Positions 1 to 9,468 of a DNA stretch of 26,200 nt are shown here, piece after piece (the first letter of the stretch is position 1; every line of letters begins with the position of its first letter). Below the pieces are notes generated by a model, which saw only the letters and a list, made by a program, of their open reading frames with translations, was not told the DNA's origin and did no database searches. The position numbers and the translations under genes were made by a program. The stretch lies in the IMG/VR virus record IMGVR_UViG_3300037963_000130, positions 12,193 to 38,392 of that record. One strand, given 5' to 3'. The DNA is from a virus.

Positions 1-1
1 T

Positions 2-253
2 GACCCCATAGGTATGAAAAACGGTGGAGACCCAGATGAGGTCTTAGATAGAAAAATGTTTAAACCCATAATAGGTGGTGGTGAACTCGACGGTCCAGGA
101 GGACCCAAAGATGATATGATACCTATTATGGCTAGTGACGGTGAATTTATGTTATCTAAAGCTACGGTCGATTTAGTTGGTGGTGGTAATCATAATAAAG
201 GTATAAAAACATTAGAAAAATTAAATAATAAAGGAAATAGAATGTATGGCTAG
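2..253 (+). CDS. Virion structural protein with DGEF motif (5' partial)
   Basis: The frame is open to the window edge, so this is probably the C-terminal end of a longer gene. An internal ATG at 14 would give 79 residues. The visible part is Gly-rich and carries GPGGPKDD-IP-MASDGEFMLSKA followed by GGGNHNKGI. This resembles the 'GPG-x-SD-IPAxLSDGEFV' segment that recurs in small virion-associated proteins of marine podo- and siphoviruses. The family is structural by genome position, with no proven biochemical role. It overlaps the next gene by 8 bp, so the two are co-translated in the late operon. A head/tail-associated structural role is inferred from the motif and neighbours. Confidence 0.6.
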   Translation, partial: DPIGMKNGGDPDEVLDRKMFKPIIGGGELDGPGGPKDDMIPIMASDGEFMLSKATVDLVGGGNHNKGIKTLEKLNNKGNRMYG

Positions 254-1313
254 TAGAGAAGAACAAGAATATTCCAGTCAAGCCCCCGCAGGGTATATAG
301 GTGATTTATTATCACAAACTATATTCCCGTATGCGACGCAATATTTTAAAGACCAGTTTGCGAATTTAGGCACGGAAGATAGTTCACCGTTTACCTATAC
401 AGGACAAAGGGTAGCTGATTTTGACCCTAGAGAAAGATTAGCTATGCAACTATCTGATAGTGCTATTGGTAGTTATAGACCATATTTAGGTGCTTCTGCC
501 GATTTATTAAACCAAGCGGGTGCTATGACTCGTGGTAGCACGGGACAGTTCGACCCAAGTATGATTGACCAATTTTATAATCCTTTTGAAGATGCAGTTG
601 TAGACCAAACTTTAGAAGATATTAATAGAGGATTTGCACAATCAGATATAGGTTTACGTGATAGAGCTGTTAGTCAAGGAGCTTTCGGAGGCTCTAGAGG
701 TCGTATAGCACAAGATGAATTAGCTAGAGCTACAGGTAGGGGTGCAGCAGAAGCAGTCGGTAAAATAAGAAGTGGTGGTTTCGGTCAAGCTTCGCGACTT
801 GCATCAAATGCTTTCGAACAAGCTCAACGTAGGGGTTTACAAGGTGCGGGGGCATTAGCAGGAATAGGCAGAAATTTTCAAAATTTAGCACAAACCCTTC
901 CCGCATTACAAGGACAAGATATAAGCCGAACTATGGGTTTAGGTGGTTTAGGTAGAGGTAGAAGTCAATCATTAATGGATTTAGCGTATCAAAACTTTAC
1001 AGGTCAATATAATTTACCTATGCAATTAGTACAGAATCTTGGTTCGTTAACAGCTTCTTTAGGACCGTTAGCAGGTGGTTATGGCTATGCAGGTGCAACA
1101 CCTGCAACAGGCTCAGCTTATACACCTAACAATTTTTCACCAAGTTATACAGGCATAGGTAATATGTCTTTACCTTTTCAACAAACACCATACACACCAT
1201 CAACAGGAACACCACAAACAGGAATGCCACAAACAGGAATGCCTCCTGGTGGTATAGGTAATTTTATGTTTCCAGGATTCGGTGGTGGGTTTCCTAACTT
1301 CATGATGAGTTAA
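246..1313 (+). CDS. Glycine-rich virion structural protein, possible ejection protein
   Basis: This 355-aa protein has no catalytic motif. The middle (about residues 125-240) is rich in Gly, Ala, Gln and Arg and looks helical (GAFGGSRGRIAQDELARATG, then repeated Ala/Gln segments). The C-terminus is low-complexity Gly/Pro/Thr/Tyr with tandem TGMPQ/TGMPP units near residues 318-335. Proteins of this composition sit beside the large internal proteins in podovirus-like marine phages and are usually annotated as virion structural or DNA-ejection components. The ATG at 246 lies after an AAGGAA purine stretch, inside the end of the preceding gene (8-bp overlap). The function is inferred from composition and position only. 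Confidence 0.6.
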   Translation: MASREEQEYSSQAPAGYIGDLLSQTIFPYATQYFKDQFANLGTEDSSPFTYTGQRVADFDPRERLAMQLSDSAIGSYRPYLGASADLLNQAGAMTRGSTGQFDPSMIDQFYNPFEDAVVDQTLEDINRGFAQSDIGLRDRAVSQGAFGGSRGRIAQDELARATGRGAAEAVGKIRSGGFGQASRLASNAFEQAQRRGLQGAGALAGIGRNFQNLAQTLPALQGQDISRTMGLGGLGRGRSQSLMDLAYQNFTGQYNLPMQLVQNLGSLTASLGPLAGGYGYAGATPATGSAYTPNNFSPSYTGIGNMSLPFQQTPYTPSTGTPQTGMPQTGMPPGGIGNFMFPGFGGGFPNFMMS

Positions 1314-1316
1314 TTT

Positions 1317-3026
1317 ATGAAATTTGCACCATTTCCAACATTCGGCGGTAAACAAGGTATAGCAGGTATACAACCTATCCAAGTTCCACAAGTAAGAACA
1401 TCATTTCCCACTGCTAGACCACCACTACGTAGAGCACCTGAGCCAACAACAAAAGAAAAAATTGCTGGACTACTGCCTTTTATACCTCGTGGTATAGCAG
1501 GCTTATTCCAAAAAGACCAGAAAACTATGACCCCTAGCGAGTATTATGAAAGTATAGGAGCTGACCCTGAAAATCTTACTAGAGAAGAAAAAGCTTTAGG
1601 TGCTGCTTATACTGCTTATGGTCCACAGAGAGATGTAGGAGGTTTTAGAGGCATGGATATAGTTGATTTAATAGCAGCTTCACAAATGGGTAGAGGTGCA
1701 CCCGATTACACTAGAACAGCTATATCGTTAAGAGGAGCAGAAGATACTAGAGATGTAAATATAAATAAAGCTAGAGGAGAATTAATTGAAAAATTTTTAG
1801 AAGAAGATAAAGGAACAGCAACGTTTTTAAATCTTTTAGATACAGATGCACTACGAAATCGTGGAGTAACTATAATTAAGCCTGGATTTTACTATACCAA
1901 AGGCGACACTCCAGGACAACCATATTTAATTAGCGATGACGGAGAGCCACAATTAGCAGGAGAAAATTGGATTAGGTATATTGATGCAGATAGTGTTTCT
2001 GGAAGTGCAATGAAAGACGATGTATCAACAGAGTTTTTTAAAGATTACGACGAAATAAAAAACAAAGATATTGCTGCTACACAATTTTTAAATATTGCTG
2101 TACCCCAACTTGAAATGTTGTTCACGGCAATACAAGACCCTTCTAAATCAGGTATAACTACTACAGCAGATATTGCAAATTTTGCTAATAGTATGGGAGC
2201 TAACTTTAAACAGATTGCCTCTTTCTTTGGTCAAAAATATGGAGCAGGTCAAGATGATATATATGCTATTTTTTCTAAAGATGAAAATGGTGGTGGTTCA
2301 GATTTAACAAGAGGCACAGGTGTAAATGCTGAAAATACATTTAAAGCTTTAGAAAGATATCAAGCTAATCCAGACGACCCTGAAGCAAAAGCAGCACTAA
2401 ACACAGCTTTTCAAACTTTAATGGAAACACAACCTACATATAAGAAAACTTTTATGGAGAAAGTAGGACCAACAGCTTTTCAAAATGTTGCACAACAAGC
2501 AAACTTTTTACAAATGGCTTATATGTTAGCTGCTATGAATGGTCAAACAGGAAGAACTTTATCTGATAAAGATTTAGCGTATCATTTACAAATCGTCGGT
2601 TTTGGTGCAACACAAGACGCTAATATTGCATACCATAATTTATTAAGAGTTACTGACCAAATGTTAAATGGTCTTGAATTAGAAACACGTAGACGTGTAA
2701 GTCCTAATATTATAAGACATCTTCATCGAACAAATAATCAAACAGGACTATCTTTAATAACTGACTTTTATAAACCACCCTTGATAGAAGGAACTAACGA
2801 TTATGATTTTGCAAATGTAAATGCTTATGAGTTTGTTCCGTTTACAGAAAGAAGTTATAACAAAGGTATTAAGATTTTCGACCAATATACAAACTTACCC
2901 TCTAATCCTGACTATTATCAAAGAAAAACAGGAACGCCTTCGAATCCAAGTGCGATTATTGACCAAAATGTTCTAGATGATGAGATTACTAGAGATACAA
3001 ATAATATAACTGATTTATACAAATAA
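1317..3026 (+). CDS. Unknown virion-module protein, 569 aa
   Basis: I do not recognise a family. The N-terminus (residues 1-60) is Pro-rich with FPTFGG and a hydrophobic IAGLLPFIPRGIAGLF patch. The rest is a mixed, mostly helical-looking soluble sequence without transmembrane segments or enzyme motifs. It sits three bases after the preceding stop and shares a TAATG stop-start with the following 1149-aa gene. That makes it the middle member of a tightly coupled trio of large proteins. In podovirus-like genomes this slot, next to the giant internal protein, is usually filled by internal core or ejection proteins, so such a role is plausible but unproven. Confidence 0.55.
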   Translation: MKFAPFPTFGGKQGIAGIQPIQVPQVRTSFPTARPPLRRAPEPTTKEKIAGLLPFIPRGIAGLFQKDQKTMTPSEYYESIGADPENLTREEKALGAAYTAYGPQRDVGGFRGMDIVDLIAASQMGRGAPDYTRTAISLRGAEDTRDVNINKARGELIEKFLEEDKGTATFLNLLDTDALRNRGVTIIKPGFYYTKGDTPGQPYLISDDGEPQLAGENWIRYIDADSVSGSAMKDDVSTEFFKDYDEIKNKDIAATQFLNIAVPQLEMLFTAIQDPSKSGITTTADIANFANSMGANFKQIASFFGQKYGAGQDDIYAIFSKDENGGGSDLTRGTGVNAENTFKALERYQANPDDPEAKAALNTAFQTLMETQPTYKKTFMEKVGPTAFQNVAQQANFLQMAYMLAAMNGQTGRTLSDKDLAYHLQIVGFGATQDANIAYHNLLRVTDQMLNGLELETRRRVSPNIIRHLHRTNNQTGLSLITDFYKPPLIEGTNDYDFANVNAYEFVPFTERSYNKGIKIFDQYTNLPSNPDYYQRKTGTPSNPSAIIDQNVLDDEITRDTNNITDLYK

Positions 3027-6000
3027 TGGTTACCGATACACAAACAACAGGAAATCAAATAACGGTAGGTGCTAAACAACTTTATAACCAAAAACGTGAA
3101 GCACTTGGTCAAGAATTAGCTGCAAAAACTTTACCTCAAAACCCAAACGTAACTTATGGAGCTATATTATCGCCTAAAGAATTAGAGGCACTAGCTTTAG
3201 TTTATAGTCCAGAGTTAAAAGCAGAAGCAGTAAATATTTATGGATTAGACAGTGTTAATAACTTAATTAATGCTGTTGATGTTAATAAAAGAATAAAACC
3301 TTATGACCGCCCACCACTCCCTTTTGAAATATCGGAATATTTTCCTGATTATGATAGAAGAATGGGAATCTATAATTCAGACGAGGCTGTTCGTATAAGA
3401 GAGCAGGAAAAACAAGGCATATTTACACCCTATAACCCATTAGACCAAAGAGAACTTGATATGAGACAACAGCCTTATTTAATAGGTTTGGCTGATGGCT
3501 CGTGGGATTCTTCTCCTGCAGCAAGAGTTCAACGTCTTGCAGCTTTAGGTTTTGATGCAACTAAACAAGCAGAATACAAATTCAGTGATGTAGAAGCAGG
3601 TCGACGTTTTGCTTTCGATAGAGCTTTAAATCCACGTATTATGACTACAGCTGATTATGAACATTTAGCTAAAAAATATGGTATGGAAGGGGCTGAATTT
3701 ATGTATATGAATCCTAGTAACCCTGCTGACGGCATAGCTATCAAACCAAACCCAGAAGCTGATTGGCAAGTAATAAATAGTCCGCTTATTACAAGTGAAG
3801 ATACGTTTAATTTTTTATTACAAGAATTCCCCGCACTAGCATTAGATGCAGGATTAGTTATATATGCTACAAGAAAAGGTGGACGTTTAAGAATGTCTGG
3901 ACCTACTTTACGTTCTAAAGGTAAAAAAATATTAGGACTTTCTGCTTTATCGGGTGCAGGTGCTGCAGGTGGTGATTTTCTACGTATGACTTTAGGAGTG
4001 GCTTTAGGCTCACATGATAGAGATTTTGATGATATTTTCAAAGAGTCAGGAATGATTGGTGCCCTAAGTTTTGGTGGCACCGCATTAATTAGCACAGGTG
4101 CACAAGTTATACCAAAAGTTTGGGGTATGATAACAGGAAAAGACGTACCTGATACTTTTTACGAACAAATAGATGATTTGTATAAAGCCGCTAGAGCAGA
4201 TGAAATAGGTGGACCTGCGGGTGGGATAAATTATGGTGTAGAAGGTGTTGCAGAACTTAATAGACAAATTGAAGAATTAGCTAGACGTATGGGAGTTGAT
4301 TTAAAAAAATACAACCCAACATTATCAGGTCAAACACAAACAGTAGAAGCTGCTGATTTAGAAACTATGTTTTTAAAATACGCTGATGACCCGAAGTTAC
4401 GTGAAGCTTTTATACAAATAAAACTAGGTAATGACGAAGTTATAAATAACTTAATTACTAAAGTTGCTGGGTCAACATCAGATGTAACAGCAGCAGATTT
4501 ATCTAAAGGATTAAGTGGACTAGCACAAGAAAATTATGATAAAATTGTAAGAGATATGGAAGATATGATTACTGAGGTACGTGGAGCTTTACCCCAAGGA
4601 GGCACCGTAGATAGTGCTGGTAATGCTTTAATGAAAGATGTAATAGACCCTAATGCTTCTTCTCCTATGTTTCAAAGGACAACTAGTCGACTAAATCAAA
4701 TGCGTAATAATTATATGACTAATGCGAATGATTTAATGGAGCAAGCTTTAGCAAATCCACTGTATCAAGATTTAGTAACTGGTGCTGGATATTTAAAAAG
4801 ACCCACACAAGCTTGGATAAACTCAACACGTAAAAAATCTGAAAATCTTTTTCAAGCTTTTGGTGATAAAGACGCTAAAAATGTTCTAAAAGAATTATTA
4901 GGAACTAATGGTGGTGAGACATTAAGAAGATTAACCGCAAAAAATAAAGCAGGTAAATTTGCAGGACCTGACGAATTAGGTTTTAATTTAAGAGAATTAC
5001 ATGACGCTAGAGTTACTTTAAATGATTTTGCAAGTAGATATGCTGATAAATATCCGAAAGCTGCACGATTAGCAAGAGATTTAGAACGTGGGTTTGAAAG
5101 ACAAATAGATGAGTTAATTAATAGTGCTGTTAGACAACAATTAACTAAAGAAGGTATAAACCCTACACCGAAAGCGGTGATGCGTAGAAGAGCAGAATCA
5201 GGTTTTGGTGAAGATTTAAGAACAGCATGGACAACACAAAAAGAAGCTATAAAAGATTCTTACTCTCAAATCATAAGAGAACTTTTAAAGAAAAATCCTG
5301 AAGATGTTGCTAGATATATTTTAAGTACAAACTCTAAAAACGCTAGCAGTAATACTAGATTAGAGCCTTTATTACGAATATTGAAAGCTGAAAACGGCGA
5401 TGAATTAAGACAAATACAATTAGGAGTAGCACGGTATTTAGAAGCGGAACTTTTAGAAGATACATCTAAAAGTTCATTACAAAGAGCTACAGCTTTTAGA
5501 CAGTTTGCTAGAGAAAATAAAGGCACTTTGAGAGCTATATATGGCGATGACGTGCCGATTTTTCAACCTAAAAGATTTATTGACGAAGTTATAACGCCGT
5601 TAGAAAGAATGAATGATGATTTATTGTTTTTAACAAACCGTTTCGGTGTGTCAAATTTAGGTAGACCTGACGAAAGAATGTTTAATATTGTAGAAAATAT
5701 ATTATCTGCGGGTAGAACACAAAAAGAGTCTGGTATTTTATTAGACGATATACAATTTTTTTCAAATATAGTAAAAAGAAATCCAGCTTTACAAGAAGGT
5801 ATGGCAGATGTAACTAAAAGATATATATTACAACAAATACTCAAACCCACTGGCAGGAGAGGAGCACAATATTCTTACGACCCTTTTGCATTAGATGACC
5901 TTTTATATAAGGGATTTGGACCTGAAAACATGGTCGGTCCACAATTAACTTTTGATAATTTTATAAAACCTTTATTAGGTAAAGAAGCAGATGAATATGT

Positions 6001-6475
6001 TAAAAATTTAAAACTATTAAATGAGATGATGTTAAAAGAAGCAGGTCAGGCACCTACTCCCCAAGTACAAAGAAAAGTAATGGGTGATGAGTATAAACAA
6101 GGAGCTAACATAGAAGATGCAAGATTTTTACAGAGAATGTTGATAGCTCCTTTAAGTATTGTAGGTAGAAGGGTGAACGCTCTTTTACGTAATCAAGAGA
6201 GGAGGTCAAGAACACATATAGGTTATATGGTTTTAGACCAAAAATATGCAGATGCTTATAGAAAATTTTACGAGGGTAAAATAAGTTATGACCAACTTAC
6301 TAATATTATGTCTTCTTATGGTATAGTCATATATCAAGATTTAGGTAGCGAAGATGAATTATATAACGAATATGAACGAGCTTTACAAATTCCAGAAGAT
6401 AGAGAAGAAGTAAATTTTCCTATGATACAAGATAATAAAATTATAGATAAAGTTATTTCAGGGGGTATTTATTAA
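3026..6475 (+). CDS. Large internal virion / DNA-ejection-type protein
   Basis: At 1149 aa this is the largest protein in the window. It starts at an ATG overlapping the previous stop (TAATG). Around residues 300-370 are two hydrophobic Gly/Ala-rich stretches (LSALSGAGAAGG...LGVALG and MIGALSFGGTALISTG), which could contact or cross a membrane. The remainder is long, charged and probably helical, with many Glu/Lys/Arg-rich segments from about residue 440 to the end. Size, charged helices and hydrophobic patches match internal core proteins that podoviruses eject to build a channel for DNA (T7 gp15/gp16-like role). No transglycosylase motif is evident. The assignment rests on size, composition and position. 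Confidence 0.55.
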   Translation: MVTDTQTTGNQITVGAKQLYNQKREALGQELAAKTLPQNPNVTYGAILSPKELEALALVYSPELKAEAVNIYGLDSVNNLINAVDVNKRIKPYDRPPLPFEISEYFPDYDRRMGIYNSDEAVRIREQEKQGIFTPYNPLDQRELDMRQQPYLIGLADGSWDSSPAARVQRLAALGFDATKQAEYKFSDVEAGRRFAFDRALNPRIMTTADYEHLAKKYGMEGAEFMYMNPSNPADGIAIKPNPEADWQVINSPLITSEDTFNFLLQEFPALALDAGLVIYATRKGGRLRMSGPTLRSKGKKILGLSALSGAGAAGGDFLRMTLGVALGSHDRDFDDIFKESGMIGALSFGGTALISTGAQVIPKVWGMITGKDVPDTFYEQIDDLYKAARADEIGGPAGGINYGVEGVAELNRQIEELARRMGVDLKKYNPTLSGQTQTVEAADLETMFLKYADDPKLREAFIQIKLGNDEVINNLITKVAGSTSDVTAADLSKGLSGLAQENYDKIVRDMEDMITEVRGALPQGGTVDSAGNALMKDVIDPNASSPMFQRTTSRLNQMRNNYMTNANDLMEQALANPLYQDLVTGAGYLKRPTQAWINSTRKKSENLFQAFGDKDAKNVLKELLGTNGGETLRRLTAKNKAGKFAGPDELGFNLRELHDARVTLNDFASRYADKYPKAARLARDLERGFERQIDELINSAVRQQLTKEGINPTPKAVMRRRAESGFGEDLRTAWTTQKEAIKDSYSQIIRELLKKNPEDVARYILSTNSKNASSNTRLEPLLRILKAENGDELRQIQLGVARYLEAELLEDTSKSSLQRATAFRQFARENKGTLRAIYGDDVPIFQPKRFIDEVITPLERMNDDLLFLTNRFGVSNLGRPDERMFNIVENILSAGRTQKESGILLDDIQFFSNIVKRNPALQEGMADVTKRYILQQILKPTGRRGAQYSYDPFALDDLLYKGFGPENMVGPQLTFDNFIKPLLGKEADEYVKNLKLLNEMMLKEAGQAPTPQVQRKVMGDEYKQGANIEDARFLQRMLIAPLSIVGRRVNALLRNQERRSRTHIGYMVLDQKYADAYRKFYEGKISYDQLTNIMSSYGIVIYQDLGSEDELYNEYERALQIPEDREEVNFPMIQDNKIIDKVISGGIY

Positions 6476-7398
6476 TGATTTACGATGATATAGGTAGAGA
6501 CGGAATATTATCATTAGCAAACGCAAGACGTGACGCTAATCTATCTCGTATGGAAGCAACAGACCAATACGAAGCTGATGTTGCAGATTTTAAAGATGCT
6601 TTAGTTTCTGAAATAGAAAATGATTTTATGTCTAGTGGTGATACTTTTAAAAACCCCTCGAATATACAATCCCCCAGTATACTGCTAGACATTCCCCAAG
6701 AAGATGTTTTTCTACCTCCTTCGTTTGATGATTATTTGTTCGATGAATTACCTATAAACGTGCCGCCTAGAGATGAACAAATATTTGTGCCACCTGTAGA
6801 TAACATCTACGAAGATATTTTTACACCACCTATAGACGATTTACCCCCATTTAGACCACCTGTAGATGATTTTCCACCGTTTGAGCCACCTGTAGATATG
6901 CCGCCACCGTTTACACCACCACCGTTTACACCACCTATAGAGCCACCGTTTACACCACCTATAGAGCCACCGTTTACACCGCCTATGGACCCACCGTTTA
7001 AACCACCGTTTGATGACGGTATAATAGACCCACCGTACGACCCACCACAGGACCCACCACAGGACCCTCCGTATACACCACCTCCTCCTGTAGATGTTCC
7101 TACACCTAGGAGACGTATGTATAAACCACCAACTGATTTTAGTAGTGGCGTTCCTAGTATTCGACTTTCTCCAGGAATTAGTACAAGAACATTTGGTCAA
7201 GCTCCTGGCTATGTTACTACTCCAATTAAAAAACCTATACTTAAACCACCACAAGTGCCACCTAAAGAACCACCTAGACCAGGAGGTATGAAATTTGGTG
7301 GACCTTTAAACGCAGGTATTATGAGGTTGCCGCAAAGTCAACAAGGTGATACAATGACTACAAGAATATTTCAAAACGCTTTTAAGCCAAGGAGATAA
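6475..7398 (+). CDS. Proline-rich repeat protein of the structural operon
   Basis: This 307-aa protein starts at a TAATG overlap with the preceding gene. Residues about 75-205 consist of near-tandem PPF-(T/E/K/R)-PP and PP-(V/I)-(D/E) units interspersed with acidic residues. They form a long polyproline-type, probably extended, linker. The N-terminal 70 residues look helical. The C-terminus is basic and Gly/Pro-rich (PGGMKFGGPLNAG). Repeats of PP followed by acidic or aromatic residues suggest a rigid spacer in the virion, and consecutive prolines would make translation dependent on host EF-P. A role in tail or fibre attachment is possible, but no homologous family is recognised. Confidence 0.55.
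   Translation: MIYDDIGRDGILSLANARRDANLSRMEATDQYEADVADFKDALVSEIENDFMSSGDTFKNPSNIQSPSILLDIPQEDVFLPPSFDDYLFDELPINVPPRDEQIFVPPVDNIYEDIFTPPIDDLPPFRPPVDDFPPFEPPVDMPPPFTPPPFTPPIEPPFTPPIEPPFTPPMDPPFKPPFDDGIIDPPYDPPQDPPQDPPYTPPPPVDVPTPRRRMYKPPTDFSSGVPSIRLSPGISTRTFGQAPGYVTTPIKKPILKPPQVPPKEPPRPGGMKFGGPLNAGIMRLPQSQQGDTMTTRIFQNAFKPRR
6904..7014 (+). repeat. Tandem DNA repeats encoding PPFTPP units
   Basis: The word CCACCGTTTA recurs in phase across this stretch, mostly as CCACCGTTTACACCACC followed by TATAGAG, with slightly diverged copies such as CCACCGTTTAAACC. It encodes PPFTPP(I/M)(E/D) units. Near-identical copies suggest expansion by slippage or unequal recombination, so copy number may vary between relatives. 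Confidence 0.7.
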
Positions 7399-7402
7399 AA
7401 TT

Positions 7403-7963
7403 ATGATGAAAGGTATAATGAGTAAACTAGACCAGTTAAGAAACATGGGTATAGAAAGTGGACCTATAGGAGGACCTAATAACCCTGAATCATATCCAGG
7501 ACAAGCCAAAGAGCGAGGTAATCAAACACCTGTGCCTAGAGAATTGTTAGCAGGTATGGGTATAGAAAGCGGTCCTGTCGGTAGCCCAACTAATCCTGAA
7601 TCATATCCAGGACAAGCAAGGGAACTAATGCAAGACCAAGCACCTGAAATGTTACAACAAGGAGTTGATACAGGACAAGATGCACAGATGTTAGCAGATG
7701 CAGTAGTTAAAAGGTCACAAGGTAATCCTGAAACTGCTTTACAAATATTAGACACAGCAAAAAGTATTATCATGAACATTATAAGCGGTAGCGAACGACC
7801 ACGAATGATGAGCTCGGGCGGTGCTACAGATACAGATAATCTTCCTAATGAAGGTTTAAAAGCTTTAGCTGAAAGCGGTGAAAAAGGTAAAAAGGCTGTA
7901 GAATCTATGGGCTATGCTGAAGGTGGTTCTTTAAACGAATTAATGAAACAAAGATACGGTTAA
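7403..7963 (+). CDS. Small virion-module protein with duplicated SGP-NPESYPGQA motif
   Basis: This 186-aa protein has a good ribosome binding site, AAGGAG at 7390-7395, ahead of a double ATG (7403/7406). Residues 15-36 and 52-73 are near-identical copies of a motif reading MGIESGP(I/V)G-x-P-x-NPESYPGQA. A helical Ala/Gln-rich stretch follows (residues 75-120). The tail holds SSGGATDTDNLPNEG and ends in EGGSLNELMKQRYG, in the style of the Gly-rich tails of other virion proteins in marine phages. It ends the + strand structural operon, and its TAA lies in the TTAA that also encodes the stop of the convergent helicase. The function is unknown; a structural role is inferred from position and composition. 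Confidence 0.6.
   Translation: MMKGIMSKLDQLRNMGIESGPIGGPNNPESYPGQAKERGNQTPVPRELLAGMGIESGPVGSPTNPESYPGQARELMQDQAPEMLQQGVDTGQDAQMLADAVVKRSQGNPETALQILDTAKSIIMNIISGSERPRMMSSGGATDTDNLPNEGLKALAESGEKGKKAVESMGYAEGGSLNELMKQRYG
7445..7617 (+). repeat. Two 62-bp direct repeat copies (7445-7506, 7556-7617)
   Basis: The two copies begin ATGGGTATAGAAAG and end GAATCATATCCAGGACAAGC. They are spaced 111 bp (37 codons) apart, so the reading frame is kept. They differ mainly in the middle, where many changes are at the third base, which suggests a duplication retained for its protein sequence. Confidence 0.8.
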
Positions 7964-9408
7964 TTAATCCAATCTTTCCATTTTTCGTCACCTAATACTT
8001 CTTGTGCTAAGTCTAGTTTATTTCTAAGAGCTTTTACTATTTTCTCATCTACAGTTCCTTTAGCAACTAAATCAATATAAGTTACTTTATTTGTTTGACC
8101 TATACGATGAGCACGGTCTTCAGATTGTAAACGTTTTTCGAGGTCGTAATTATTGCTGTAATAAATAACATTTTTAGCTTCAGTTAATGTAATACCATAA
8201 CCACCTGTTTGAGTATTACTAATAATATATTGTAATTCTGAATTAGGGTCTTGAAACCTACGTATAATTTCTTGACGTTCTTCATCAGGTGTTTCACCGT
8301 AATAAGTCGCTACACTATCTGTGCCTGTAATACCTTGTAATGTTTTAAGTATTCTTTTAATATCGTATTGATAGTTCGCCCATATAATAGTTTTACCTTG
8401 AACTTCTTGTAATACGTTTATTAATTCATCTAGCCTATTATTTTTTATTTCTACTTCGTCTCCTTGGTCGTGTTTAACAAAACCACAAACAACTTGGTGT
8501 AGTCTTAATATCTGTGTAAGAATAGATGTTACGCTAACTGTTTCATTAGATTCTAATTCTGCAACAGCATATTTAGTTAATTCTTTATATACTTTCTTTT
8601 GTTCAGGAGTAAGTTCTACTTCTCTAGTAGTGTATATTTTATCTGGTAAATCTAAGCATTCTTTTTTCAAAACTCTAAAAGAAAAACTATCTAACGATGA
8701 TGTAAGTTCATCTAAGTTTTGATATCCGACAACCTGTCTAAAACTATGTGTTCCTAACTTTCTATTCATAACTTGTGCATATCTATTTTGAAAAGAATAA
8801 TAAGAGCCGTAACCTAACAAATGTGTATTAAGAAATGCACATTGACTATATAAATCTAGTGGTGACCTTGTAACAGGGAAGCCTGTAAGTATTCTGCGAT
8901 ATTTTGTATTAACAGCGAGTTTAACTAAATTTTTAGTTCTTTGTGCTTTCGGGTTTTTAATAGTAGTAGATTCATCTACAGCAATAAGTGAATTAGAGCT
9001 AAGTATAAATTTTTCTACAAAAGTAACACCCTTCTTCGTACTAAAAGCTTCTACATTTACGATAAATATTTTAAGTTCGTAACAAGGCTCAAATAATTCT
9101 ACTAAATCTTTCTTTTGTTTTTTATTAGGAGCAGGATTCCATATAGCCATTTTATATTCAACATGGTCAGGCATATGGCTTGGTATTTCTTTCTCTAACC
9201 AGTTCCTATATACTCCTTTAGGTGCTACTATAATAGCGGAGTTTATAGCTCCTTTATCATAAAGTAGTGCAATATTATCTATAAGGACTTTAGATTTACC
9301 TGTACCCATTTCCATAAAATAGGCGTACTCGTGTTTTCTCCACGATTTTTGCAGAGCTTTTAACTGATGCTCATATGGTTTAGTTTTAAACTTATATTTA
9401 ATTTCCAT
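7960..9408 (-). CDS. SNF2-family DEAD/DEAH-like helicase (SF2)
   Basis: This 482-aa two-RecA-domain ATPase is compact compared with cellular SNF2 proteins, as is usual in phages. Visible motifs are the Q-motif PYEHQ (residues 11-15), Walker A MGTGKSK (34-40), Walker B DEST (145-148), motif III LTGFPVT (174-180) and motif VI RAHRIGQ (432-438), the last two being SNF2 hallmarks. Such enzymes translocate on double-stranded DNA and remodel protein-DNA complexes. In phages they are placed with replication, recombination or transcription control. It is the only - strand gene in the window, is convergent with the structural operon, and is probably expressed from the promoter at 9469-9496. The initiator has only a weak AGAAAG purine stretch upstream. 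Confidence 0.9.
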   Translation of the reverse strand: MEIKYKFKTKPYEHQLKALQKSWRKHEYAYFMEMGTGKSKVLIDNIALLYDKGAINSAIIVAPKGVYRNWLEKEIPSHMPDHVEYKMAIWNPAPNKKQKKDLVELFEPCYELKIFIVNVEAFSTKKGVTFVEKFILSSNSLIAVDESTTIKNPKAQRTKNLVKLAVNTKYRRILTGFPVTRSPLDLYSQCAFLNTHLLGYGSYYSFQNRYAQVMNRKLGTHSFRQVVGYQNLDELTSSLDSFSFRVLKKECLDLPDKIYTTREVELTPEQKKVYKELTKYAVAELESNETVSVTSILTQILRLHQVVCGFVKHDQGDEVEIKNNRLDELINVLQEVQGKTIIWANYQYDIKRILKTLQGITGTDSVATYYGETPDEERQEIIRRFQDPNSELQYIISNTQTGGYGITLTEAKNVIYYSNNYDLEKRLQSEDRAHRIGQTNKVTYIDLVAKGTVDEKIVKALRNKLDLAQEVLGDEKWKDWIN

Positions 9409-9468
9409 TTTACTTTCTAATTTCTAGTAATAATAATATAGTAAAACTAATAGAGTTTAAAGACCAAA

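Noticed and set aside
3655-4095. 146-aa - strand ORF inside the 1149-aa gene
   Set aside because: It lies wholly inside a long coding frame, has no ribosome binding site and has unconvincing composition.
6841-7254. 137-aa - strand ORF rich in Trp and Arg
   Set aside because: It is the reverse-strand shadow of the proline repeat (CCA/ACC codons read as TGG/GGT), with no ribosome binding site.
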